DNA of 64,000 nucleotides from Rotaria sp. Silwood1 (Eukaryota; Rotifera; Eurotatoria; Philodinida; Philodinidae): positions 201,373 through 265,372 of the forward strand of contig CAJNOP010000094.1 in assembly GCA_905250075.1 (NCBI GenBank). Direction: 5' to 3'. Position numbers and translations under genes: made by a program. The notes beneath the pieces are model-generated. The model had not been told where the DNA came from and did not search any database. It was given only the letters and a program-made list of their open reading frames with translations. Positions 48,901-61,200 of the stretch are shown here, piece by piece (the first letter of the stretch is position 1; each line of letters opens with the position of its first letter).

Positions 48901-49986
48901 AAATGAATTAATTTTTTAAATCTTTTTATGAAGCATTCTGATCTGACAGTTCTGAGTCTATCAAATTTTCATCAGTTTTTTTGCTAATCTACTTTTTAAT
49001 ATTTGATTTTTATTCCTGTATGTGAAAAGTTGTCAACACCAACATGAAGAACATATAATAGTTTAATTCATCAATGATGTTATTTATTTTCTCGAGAGAA
49101 TTCTTTCGTTTCACAGAAAGACTTAATACACGCTACGAGTTATATATAGTTAACGTATTAGATATTCAATTAATTATAAAGTAATTTAAAAATATTTTCA
49201 CAATAGAAGTTGATTAGTTCAGTCACACTTAGCCTAAAATTTAATCTTTAACTTACTTTTAAATGTAATAGACATTTTAATATTAAATGAATTACAACTA
49301 TTGATTTATACTTATTTTGAATAGTTCTTTTTACTTAAAGCTTTTCTATATAAAAAAAAAACATTATGCGAGAATATTTATAAATTTCAAAATATTTATC
49401 ATAAACAAAACGAATCAAAATTTCCTGGTCGCCTTTTAAATATGTAAATACATATGATGATAGTGATCGGTTTTTATCGTTTTGTTTATATAACCTAATT
49501 TGTAGGCTAGATCAATCATTCTTCCGATAATTGAAAGTAAATTTATTACAATATGAAAACCTTTAGCAATTTATCGTGCATTAAAGATGGAAACTACCGA
49601 TAAATGCTACTTCAGACTATACAATATCCACAAAAAACTGAGAGTTAAAAGGACAAAAATTTTAGATCACAAAAGGTAAGGTGATGTCCTGATCTAATTA
49701 ATAGTAATTCACCGAACTGATCAGTTTTATCATTCTACAAGACATTTCTGAATCAACCGGACAAGACCAACTGAAAAGTCTCGACTAATTACAACTCTAA
49801 CACAATCTCAATTGAAACTGATTACAGCATTACGATATGTATGTTCTTCCTTTCAATAATATTTGTGTCGGAATGGAAAGTTTTAGGAATTTTTATATCA
49901 TTAGAAAAAGAAAGCATTTAAATAAAAATAAAATTACAGAAAAACATTGAAAAAATTAGTTTCTTTTTTTAACTAATATTTAATAA
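45982..49986. other. 4-kb gene-free region between convergent genes
   Basis: No open frame of interest, no recognisable RNA gene and no clear element ends. The region is strongly AT-rich. Segment 48290-48800 is somewhat GC-richer and may be old repeat DNA. Both flanking genes end into this region, so only 3'UTRs are expected. Confidence 0.5.
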
Positions 49987-52900
49987 TCATTTGAGTTCAT
50001 TAAGATAGCGTTGATCAATCCGTTTTTTCACCACTTTTATTATTGCTGGATTATATCTTTGTTGTTGTTCAAATGTTAATGTATTACATTCATTTTTACT
50101 TGATATTCTTCCAATAACTTCTCGTTCAGCCATTTTTAAATCGAATTTTTTTATGTGTATATTATTTATTGTTTGCATATTAAGTATTGAATTATTTTCT
50201 CCTTCACCATGTGCAACTAAAAAAAAAATGAGAGCATTCAATGAATTGAAATTATGTATCAATACTTCGATTGCATGTTTGTGTTATTTTACGAAGTAAA
50301 TTATATAATGGGTTATTTTTTACGTCAAGTTCTTGTGGATTAGTAATGTGTGGACCAACTATAAAAATTGAAAAAAAGAGATTAATAATTGAGAATTCTT
50401 TTCTTTTGAATTTACACACTTGAAAGTTGAGAATTTATTCTATATCTTAAATTCGGTAGGAAAAATTGAGCAATAATTGATTGTAATTGATGTGTTTCGA
50501 TCATAGTCGGTTTATTTTGTAGAATAAATTCAATCTCTGATGTCTAAAACGAAATAAACATCATAGAAACAAACTAATCGCTATACATTTCAAAATATAT
50601 ACTTTTTAGTGACGGACAAAATTCTAGAGTCATTCGAAAAAAAAAAATGTTTGAGTTGTTACAAATGTTCTCTATCAAGATTGGCGGGCTTAAAAGTTTC
50701 AATTAAACTGCTTTGGTGAGGATAAGACTAGTAAAATCAGTTTCCTGGCATCTGTTTGAAGTTTTTTTGAAAATGGTTTTATTTGATAGAACAAATATTT
50801 CACAGCTAAATGAAATGTCTTGGCTCTCTTCATGACATTCCTTCATCAATTTACAGAAGGCTCCAAGTAGCATTTTTCTTTTAATTTCATAAAAAATACT
50901 TACTCTATCGAATAAAATCATTTCCTAAAAGCTTTGAATGTCTTGGTTTTTCAAACATTTTCATCTAAGTAATTATATCGAAATTTTTTAAGACCATTAA
51001 TCTTGATAGAGAATCTTTGTAGTTTCTCAATATATTTTTTAGATTCTTTCTAGCTATTACAAACGACTAGAAAAACTCAAAAAATATAACTACTCTAAAC
51101 TTATGTTCATTAGTCTATATATCCATAAATAGCGAACCTTTTTACATTTCATTAATAAATCCTTCAACGCTATAATGATTGCTGTTGCAATGGCTGGTAG
51201 AAGTTCATTATGAAATTCAGATATATCACGAGTAATCAAATATTGATCCCAAACAAATAATAAGGAATTAGTTGTAAGACAACCTAGAAATACATAGAAG
51301 ATTTTCATAGATTGATCTAAATATAATAGCGTTATATTAGAGATGTTTCTTTTTTTCTTGCATATTTTTTTTTGTCGTTATTAGTTTTATAACTGTATGT
51401 AAATACTAACTAACAAACATATATTTGAACCATTTATAACAATATTTTCTTAGTAAAATTAACACAGAACTTGTATCAGTTGTTGACTTGTATGCGCCTG
51501 AAAAAATAGAAGTCAATTGTTTGTTGAAATAAAATTAAAGTATAGTGTTACAAACGTGATGAATGAAGAATGTTTTGTATATGTTTGTGAATAGATTGAT
51601 CAACGTTTTTCAAATGATTTTCAACTTTACAAAACCATGGTTCAAGTTCTTCTGTTGAATTCTAAATTAATAACATATGTTTTTTAAATAAAAATAATTG
51701 AAATATATCATTATTTACATTGGAATAAATATTACATAATATTGATGGGATTGTTTCCAAAAATGTTTCATACATTTCAATTAAAATTGCGAGTGATGTT
51801 AGATAGGATTCTTCAGAACTAAGAATAATTGAAAACATAATACAAAATAATCTATTATGGTGTTGACAATTCAAAATTTGATCTGTGTTCTTTTTGTCAT
51901 GGTTGGATAGAGCTAATCGATTTTCCTTTAAAACTATTATTTTCGATAGATTCAAACGATGTGTTCGTAGTTGGCTTAAAAAAAATTAGAAAAGCCTAGA
52001 AAAATTTACATAAATCAAAATCATCAAGTCTTACTAGTTTCAATACTAATTCGAATATTCTTTTTATTTTTCTCATCATATGGTTAGGAAAAAAAATGGT
52101 GTTTTTCAATATAATAGTAAATCACCATAAATACAAACTTGTACTCAAAGATTTTCAATGTTAGAACTTCCGTTTCAAACGAAACCAATATTATACTCAA
52201 AATCAATAGAAAATCTGCATAGAGTGATATAATCATTACTTGAAATAAGTTTTTTGTCAAATTTTGAGCCTATGAAGGAAAGCACAGGTGTCACCGTATT
52301 CGAAAATAATATTGAGGTGTAAGGATTAATATTTGACAGAAACTTGTTATAAATATTGAGTAGACTTTTTTAGTGCAGATTTTTTTGATAATACTGAATA
52401 TGGTGCTAGGACTATTGGACACTCGGAATTGTAGAACACGTTAGTCTTAAAGTATCCTAAAGAAAACATTGAAAGTAAGTGAGTTTGAAGGTGTGTATGA
52501 GAGTACACAAAAGATCTTCACTCACAGCAACACCTACACACGTCCTTCGATCACCTGAATATGATATTCGTTTCATTTGGAACTGAAGTTCAAATGATCA
52601 AAATCTTTTAATACAAACTCGTATTGTTTTGTTGTCTTCTCGAAAAAATCAATTTTCCCGGTAATATTTTTCAAAAAGCATGTAGAACTTTTTTCTTACG
52701 AAAATGACGAATAGTTTTCCTGATTTCTTTCTTTTTTTTGAAAAACTTTATTTTCCTAAGTTTCACTACAAAAACATCGCCTGAATATATCAAAGATAAG
52801 ATTTTTTAGGTAATTCGACCAGTTCTATCCAATCGTGACAACAAAAATCTAGATGAAATTTCAAAATGTCAGCATCTTAAAAAAAAAAGGACAATCCATT

Positions 52901-55068
52901 CAATAAAATAAAACTAGGCTAAATAGATGTATCATTGTTTTTAGTATATTAATTTATGATCAAATTTACCTTGATAAAGGTGTATTATGTGAAAGTACAA
53001 TTGGTATTGCATAAAAATATTCAGCATTAGACAAATCATGTCTGTAAGGAAAAAGTGAACGATGATAAGAGAGTATTGCTTTCACTGCATTCATATTTCC
53101 TAATCGATAAATTTCACGGAAAAAAAAAAAGAAGTTTTTATTTAACGAAGAAAAATTTACCTTTAGAATTGATCATATCAGGTGCACTTGGTAACATTCC
53201 AATTAGACGATCAGAATTACGTTGAACTTCAGAATCCATTGGTGATAATACAATACGAGGATCAGTTGCCAAATCATTAAGAAACTTTTCACGATCTAAA
53301 AATTTTAGTAGATATAAAACAAGATTTATTACTTCTTTGTATTTAAATAGTAGCTTTCAAATATAGAATCATAAATCAATGCTCGATCTAAGATTATGAA
53401 CAGAGCAGATAGAGGAGGAACTACTTTAGAAAGACAGTTGATAATCAATAGCAAAAATCACTCTCTGAGATTCATCGAACGTAGTATAAGTTAATTTCTT
53501 TCGTTCATTTTTGCAAGAAAACAAAACAAAAATATGTCTTTACGATGAGAGCATTCTTCGCTCTACCTTCCGACTTTAATTTTCTATTGTTATTAATATC
53601 TACAGTGCCTATGGTTACTTAACTAAATAAATTGCCAATCTCAAAAATAAGATTATTCTGATATTTTAAGTAATTAGATATCATACGACATGTTATTGTT
53701 AATATCGAAAACAGTTAATTGTAAAGTTCTGTCAAAGATATAACATCAGTTTTACGATTTTGATGAAATGCAACTGTAAATTTACATATTCATATTATCA
53801 ACAATACTATTCTAGATGAATTTTCAACCTTTTTTCAGATATTTCGATCTTTTCTCACAACCATCATAATACATTTTAAACAAACATCCATAAATCTACG
53901 AGTGATTAAATGCATCCTATTTTACTTTTATGTTTACTCACTTTTTAAAGTTGGAAGAATATTTTCGTCCTTTTAAATGTTTGGGTGGGTGTGGGATGTG
54001 AGTAAAAAACAAATACGCTGATCCTCTCATATATGGGCCTATAGCCCATATCCAATAGTGGCGTGACCAAGGTAGGGCCAGGGGGGCTCAGCCCTACCAC
54101 CGGTGTTAGCATCGTCAGCTGAATTCTCTTGCAAGCCCTACCATTCCACAGACCTCAGTAACCTGAGCCCTACCACCGGATATTTAAGCGTTGCTGAGCC
54201 CTACCATCGTCAAAACTCTGGTTACGCCGCTAATATCCAAATGGACTAAACAGCTTAACGAATTAAAAGGAACTCAAGGGTGGAAAATATGAAATTCATA
54301 GTAGCTTGAAAGATGTACAAGTGAAACGAGATAAATTTAATTCCTTGTGAATTCATTCAAACATCTTTCATTTTTCAACAGAAAATTCATATCGATTTTT
54401 TTTACAAGTTCTTTTTCTTTCGAAAAGAATTTCTATATCGAAAAGAAAATATGGATTTTTCAATAACCTACGTTTAATATTCGATAAATATGGATACCAA
54501 CTAACAAAACGTATTGAATGTGGTAATGAATGATTGAAAAATGTATGTAATTTATATTTGTTATCAGACCATTGATGTAAAATATCAACAATTTCATCAT
54601 ATATTTTCTTTAAAATATTATCATTTTGTTTAGGTAAAGAATTGTCCGTAATATCTAATTGGGAAATTCCATCATAAACATTGTTCTTAATTAGATTCAA
54701 AATTCTTTCATTAAAATCATCATCAAGATTTGCTGAATACAATAATAATTTTTTTGTTTTTTAATTTTAATTTCTAGAAAGAACGAAACAAAACTTACGT
54801 TTTCTAATAGGATTTGTTTTTAAATTTTGTGCAACTTGTCGAAGTACAAGACTTTTTTCTGTATTAGATAAATCAGTAAAATTTTCAATATAATTTTCTG
54901 ATGAATTTCCATTGATAATATTATGATTATTTGTTGTTAAATTTTGCCACTCCTAGAAAAATTTCTAATTAGATAATATTTTTTTTTTTTAGAATCTATT
55001 TATAAAAGAACTTGTGTTTTGTAAATAGTTTCTTCGCCTCGAGTACGACTTGTAGATAAGTTCGACAT
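49987..55068 (-). CDS. Divergent TBC-like (Rab-GAP fold) protein
   Basis: Exons in transcription order are 55068-55012, 54952-54799, 54732-54472, 53295-53161, 53099-52970, 51974-51719, 51661-51556, 51497-51411, 51283-51138, 50543-50420, 50358-50266 and 50216-49987, giving 592 aa with all phases kept. The order of motifs resembles a TBC domain: LPHSIRFVSWYPYL (entry helix), SEVQRNSDRLIGMLPS, AVKAILSYHRSLFPYRHDLS, AEYFYAIPIVLS, and near the end a KWFKYMFV segment plus LLFVWDQYLITRDISEF. In active TBC proteins the second and third elements carry the Arg and Gln fingers (IxxDxxR and YxQ). Here neither is clearly intact, so GAP activity is doubtful. The family call rests on pattern and helical layout and needs a profile search. 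The gene starts 220 bp from DNAI4 in the opposite direction, so a ciliary role is possible. Confidence 0.7.
51975..52969 (-). other. TBC-like gene intron, 1 kb
   Basis: Intron after the segment HNTPLS, splitting a Ser codon after two bases. Most of it (52080-52920) is a copy of the dispersed repeat also found in the CLK intron. Confidence 0.6.
52080..52920 (+). repeat. Dispersed repeat, copy 2 (in TBC-like intron)
   Basis: It matches 11300-12295 in order and direction: aaaaaatggtgtttttcaat then ataatagtaaatcaccataa; tcatttggaactgaagttca near 52576; and aaaatgtcagcatcttaaaa near 52862. Similarity is patchy. The shared structure in two unrelated genes shows that it is interspersed repeat DNA rather than gene-specific intron sequence. 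Confidence 0.5.
53296..54471 (-). other. TBC-like gene intron, 1.2 kb, with hAT MITE
   Basis: Intron between the NIKH codon split and the REKFLNDL exon. It contains the hAT MITE at 54056-54232. Otherwise AT-rich with no exon. Confidence 0.65.
54056..54232. mobile_element. hAT-type MITE, 177 bp, with perfect 8-bp target duplication
   Basis: The ends are tagtggcgtgacca and, inverted, tagcggcgtaacca (12 of 14 identical), starting with the hAT pattern YARNG. The flanking 8-mers are both atatccaa (54048-54055 and 54233-54240). The inside contains three or four copies of agccctaccac/agccctaccat and is GC-rich relative to the host. The perfect duplication suggests a fairly recent insertion. Confidence 0.88.
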
Positions 55069-55288
55069 TCTTTTCTATGTTGTCTCTTATGTTTTGATAT
55101 GACTATTATTCGATTAAATTCTTTTTATTTTTATATTAAATATTACAAACGGGAGGCATCTATTGAAAGATTACAGAATGGGAACAGAGGTAATGTTAAT
55201 AGTGATGAAACAAAGAATGGTTGAAGAAAAAAAAAGATACTTGTTCAGTTGAAGAATTTTTTTTCTTTTCTGTCTTTTTGTCTTATAA
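55069..55288. promoter_or_regulatory. Bidirectional promoter region between TBC-like gene and DNAI4
   Basis: Only 220 bp separate the start codons of the two divergently transcribed genes, so promoters and both 5'UTRs must overlap here. I looked for a typical RFX X-box (a palindrome of GTTGCC and GGCAAC half-sites) and saw no convincing one. A short GC patch (acgggaggcatc near 55150) is present. Confidence 0.6.
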
Positions 55289-58200
55289 ATGGCATCAACA
55301 TTGCGTTCAGCTGCTTCTGTACGTACTGGTGTTTCAGGTGGTGCACGATCTGGTGGTCAGGTATCAGGTTTAGCTCGAAAAACAGCACCAGTCGTAACAC
55401 GACCCATTCGTACTTTACCTAAACTTATTGAAAATAATCAAGATGTTACACCAAAACGTCTTATTGATCCAGAACAATTTTTTAGTAAAGTTAAAGATTC
55501 TTTTCTTACACAAGATGTTTCATCAACTGTAAGAGCTTCAATGATCTTTATCTTGCAAAAATATCCTTTTTTTTTGTTTTCTATTAATTTAAATAGCCAA
55601 GTGAAGCTGCTTATTCAACAGCTCAACAACAAGTTTTTTCTGCAACGAAGTAAAAAAAAAAATATTTTATTTTTTGAATATATATCTATGATTGAAATAG
55701 ATCAATGATAGGTGTTAGCCATGGTGGTGCACTTAATTCACATGGAACTGAAGCAGAAAGTTTTCCGTCAGAACAAGAAACTGATCAACTTGCTCAAAGT
55801 ATAGCTATGTATAGCGCTGAACAAGGTTAACATTGATTTTATATATTAATTGAATAATTGATTAACTTATATTTAATTGCTCACTAGTTTATCATGAATG
55901 CTCAGTAGTTTTTGATCAGTAAAAAAATTAGTGCTAGCATTGTAATTAGTTTTAAAAAATTCAATATTTAACGGTGTAGGTGTTGACCTTCCTAATGGTA
56001 GCATCTATATTCCCTCCTGCATTCTACACTCAGAACTACACTCGACATCCATGTCTGTAGTGATACTCTACTAAGGACATGATTAGAAACTTTTCAAGAG
56101 AGATGCCAACTTGTTATATGGTTATATACTAGCAGGAAAATAATTTTTCGTCTGGGGAAAAAGCTTTTTATTCGTATTCACTCCAGATATCATTTGACCA
56201 AGAAGGATGCATAAGTAAGCCTCAGGGGTGGAACCGGTTGAGAAATATTAAAACGGTCCGGTCCGGCCGGTTGAAAAATCCTACCGGTCCAGTCCGGCCG
56301 GAAACCGGCCGGTTGGAATCACATGTTCAACCGGTGAAATTCCGGTGAAAACCGGTGGAAAAATGTCGAATTTTTTTTTGAAAACCGATTTTTAGAAAAA
56401 ATCGCTCTAAATATGAAATAGTTTAAGGCGCATGTAAAAGACGCTCATCATAATGAATCTTTTTAAAGAGAACCTCAGGAAAAACGATGAATATAACATA
56501 TGTTTTGAGCACTTTTTTACCTATTCTGACAGAAAAAACATGTGATACCTTAGTTTTTATGGTCAAAGACAGGATTAACAAAGAAGATTTTTGAAAAATT
56601 TCAACCGGTGAAATTCCGGTCCTTACCGGCCCGGTCGATTTCTTCAACCGGTCCGGCCGGACCGATTTCAACCCTGGTAAGCCTTATATCCTCTTGACTA
56701 CGCCATCACACTCCATACCCACACCCTCTGAACGATTAATTCTTCTAAGCTTTTATGAAAAAAAAATATTGAACATTTAATGTATTCTTTAATTCATTTT
56801 ATTTTTATTTTTTGTATTTAGCACATTCATTAATGTCATTAGAAGGTGAAATATCACAACCATTATTAACTCTTAGTGAAACAGAAACAATATTTATTTT
56901 AAGTTTGGATAGTTCTATTGTTGCTAATGATTCAAAAGACATAGAAATAATAAAACATGAAAATGAACGATATGTTGAAGTAAAAAACAAAATATAAAAA
57001 GAATATTTAATCAAGTTTCTTTTTTTTGTCTTTTAAATCTATATGTATATATTTAGTTATGTAAAAGTAAACAAGGTAGTGATGTATTTAGTGATCGTGG
57101 TATGAATACATTCAATAGTAGTGTTAAAAATAAAGAAGTTCAATGTGAACGATTAAGTTCTCAAGTAAATTATTATTTCTTTTGTTTGAAAGAAAAGAAA
57201 AAAAGCGAATTTTTTCTTTTAAATAGAGTCGAGAAGCATATGCATCAACTGCAGATATGTATGATTCAGAAAGAGGTGAAAGTAAAAGTATGTATTGATT
57301 TGAAAAATAAATTTTTAAAATCTACTATTCTTATCGTTTAGTTATACTTGCTAAAGGTACTCATGAAACACAAACAATCGATGATGGAACTATGCGTCTG
57401 GGTTCGTTATCAATATAAATATTTATTAATAAATAATGAACATAGTTATTTTTGATTTAATTATAGATCAAACACGTTCTTTAAGTGCTGGAGTAGATAA
57501 ATCACATGGAACACGTCTTTCGGATCAATCAATGGATGAAACGATGCGAAAACCAGCTGCAACGAAAACTGCAAGTGAGGAAGCAAAAGTTCCAGAACCA
57601 TTTGATGTAAAATTTATTGATTAAGTTTTATATGAAATCATTTGATTTCTTTTGGATTTTTTTTTTTTTTTAAGTCATCGAAAATTGCTTCATGTGTATT
57701 TATTATGGAACGAGTACTTAATTTGAATACTAATCAAACAAAACAAGCTATTTATCGAGGATTAACACCTTTGGTAGTCAAAGAAGAAAGTAAGTTTAAT
57801 AGAAGTTAGTAAAAACAAAGGAATGTCTGGAAAATTAAATTCTTCTCCGCCTTCAGAAAACTTGATGTTCGTCAAAAAAAAATTTGTTTCTTTAATCAAC
57901 ATCTGAATATGTTGCCTAAGTTACCTAGTCTATGAATTTACAAAAATAGAGTTGATTCTCAAAGATTTTGGAAATATTTATAAATGATCTTTGAAATTAT
58001 CTGCACAAATAATTACGTTTAAAACAATCGGTAAAAATTTTTTGTTTGTAGAGTTAGATCTACCAAATGAAGAAATATCTTTCAAAGGTAATCAAATCTT
58101 GCACATCTCAAAGACACAATATTAGGTCTACAATGACATGAGAATATAGATGTTAATCTTCTCTTTATTCACACCCACACCTACATCCTAAGCATACACC

Positions 58201-61200
58201 CTAATTTGTTACTCCTCTCACTATCTATTGTGTGATGTATCTCGTACGAGAACAATCTAATGTACAAAGAAAAGTGCTGTCATTGACATATAATACGTAT
58301 ATTTATGCTTCATCTTCACGAAGACTATATAAAAACCCAAATTTCTTCTATTTTTCTCAAAATTGATTTTTTTCGGTAATAATCCAACTTCGGATAAAGC
58401 TTCCCTCAATATACTTCATATTAGAGAGCTGTCTTTTTTTTTTCAATCAATTGATTTTTTCATAGTTCTTCATATAAGGAAAAAGAATTTTCTCACTAAT
58501 TGCCAATGCTAGATAAACTCTGAGTTTTTTAGAAAGTTATGCCGAAAAATTTCAGATGCTTTACGATTCAATAGTTCAAAATATGAAACAGAGTAAAAAC
58601 TAAAAACAAAAAACGCTTTCTCCTCATCCGAAATGGTAAAGAGTTCTTTTTTAAATGAACGCAATCCAAGTTCTGAAAATTGGTCTCTAGATATCTCCTG
58701 AATGATAAGATATGAAGGTGTAACATGTTTTTTGATTAATATACTTTCATAAGTCAAACATATATACAACATTTTATCAATATTTCATGTATCCTGTCAA
58801 AGTTAGAGTTTTGGGCGAGAACCTCATAAAAATACATTCAGCATTGAACTCATATTGTTAAAAAAGAAAAATCAGACATATAATTTTAAGAACGTGTGAA
58901 CAATCAAAGTTACGTGTTATTTTTTTTTCTTAAGAGCAAATCTTCTCAACTTGAAAATCTCCTTTCGAGTTTCGATTCTGTGCTTAAAATAAATCCTAAT
59001 GAAGTATTTCAAACTCCAAAAAGGATAACGGCACCGAAATCTTTTCTACAAAGTTATAGCTATTTTTCTGAATTTTTAGCCAACAGCATCGTGTGTATAA
59101 AAGAATCGAAGTGAAGATATTTTGATTTGAAAATTTCAGCTCTTAATAGTGTTTCTTTCACGCGATATTGACCTCCTAAATATCGCTCATATTCTAGGAA
59201 AGTTTAGAGAATCTCATGTTTAGAAATTCAATATCTCATGAAGGAAATACTATTTAAAGTTGAAATTTTCAGGACATACTGATCACAAGTAGACCAATCT
59301 ATGAATGGAATTTCAGGTCAAAATACTATCATTCAATAGTTTTCCACACACCTACTACAAGACTAAAATTTCAGTAAAATAGCTATAACTTTTTAGGAAC
59401 GGTCTGAAGATCTTTAGGATGTTGTAGCTTGTTATACCTCATCAGGGTCTACCTTATACATAGAGTTCTAACTCACAAGCGATTTTACAGTTGGAAACGT
59501 TCTTTCCTTGGACGAGATAATTTCGATGGCGTCAAGTTTTTGAGTATTACTTTAGGCTTAGCATTGAATACAAATTAGTGTTAAATGTTTAGCCAAGAAT
59601 TTTAAGGAAGAAAGCTTATCGTACAAAGTCCTTTTTCACTAAAAAAAATCTATTCATTCTGTATACCTTCATATTGCTCAAATCCTCTCCTAATCAATAA
59701 TTCCTCTAGCTTTTTCTTTAAATATACCTCAATATTTATTATAATTAAAACGACACTGTATCATAATAATTTTTTGACAACAATATGAAGCACATTACTT
59801 TATATTTAGAAGGAACAACTTATAGTGGTTTAGCACTCGATAAATTATTTGGTAAATAGTAATTTTGAAGAAAATAAAAAATGACTGAATACTTTTTTTT
59901 TTTCTTTTAAAAAAAGCTTATTCTGCTGAAATAACAAGTAACAAAAATGTTAGTGCATTAGCATGGAATCGAAAAAATTCAGATTTACTTGCTGTTGGCT
60001 ATGGTCCTTTTGAATATAATGATCAACGTGATGGTTTAGTCTGTTGTTGGACTTTGAAAAATCAAGACGTATAATAGATTGAATAATATGATTGAAATTT
60101 TTATTCTCATAATTTTATTTAGTATCCTGAACGATATTTTCATACGTCTGCTGGTGTAACAACTGTAGCATTTTCTGTTAAATTTCCATCATTATTAGCG
60201 GTAAAAATAGATTCATATTTTCGTTTTCTTATCGAATCTATTCTTTTTTTTTTAACAGGTTGGTCTTTACGATGGTACAGTAAATGTATATGATGTTCAA
60301 AATAATAATGATAAGCCATTGCTTGATACAGAGTATAGTTCTTTTACACAAAAAATTTTGTTTTTTTTTTTTTACTTTTCATTGATGAATAGAGAATCAT
60401 TGGGAAAACATACAGCACCTGTATGGCAACTCTATTGGGTAGAAGTTGAAAAAGGTCGTGATGATGATACAGGCGAGGTCCTTATGTCGATTTCGACCGG
60501 TTTGTTTTGATAGTATTGATAGAATTCATTGTACTAAATTAATATTTCTAGATGGCCGAGTTACTCAATGGTTATTACGTAAAGGCTTTGAGTCAAATGG
60601 TAAAAAAGACTAATATGAAAATAATGTTCAAACACAATTTATTTTTTGTTCTTTTATTTTTAGATTATATGAAATTAAAACGTATTTTGAGTAAACAAAC
60701 AATACAAAAACGTGAAACTGGAAAAGATACGAAAGCTTCAAAATCTGAAAATTTACTTTTTCGTACTTCTGGTGGTCTTTGTTTTGATGTCTGTCCAGAT
60801 GATAAAACAATGTATGTTTATTTAATTTTGTTACAAATAAATATATTAAACTTCAATATATTTTTTAGATATTTATGTGGGACTGAAGAAGGTCTTATTC
60901 ATCGATGTTCTGTTTCATATAACGAACAATATTTAGATACTTATTCTGGACATACAGTAAGCAGTGAAAATTGATTAGAATTTTTGTTAAATACTATTTA
61001 AAAGGAATGTTGAAGCTGAAGGATACTAATTTGTAACTTTCCCATTGTCCGACAGAGATGACAAGTGTTATTGGTATACCATCATAGGCAGTATATAAAT
61101 AACGTCTCGATATAATATATGAAACAGAGATGGACAAAATCGCACCGCGCCTCCCCGCGCCGTTGCTCACGCCTACACTACACTAGTCTGAGCTTCGATG

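Noticed and set aside
56423-56671. 82-codon minus-strand open frame
   Set aside because: It lies wholly inside the hAT element at 56223-56676, with no transposase similarity.
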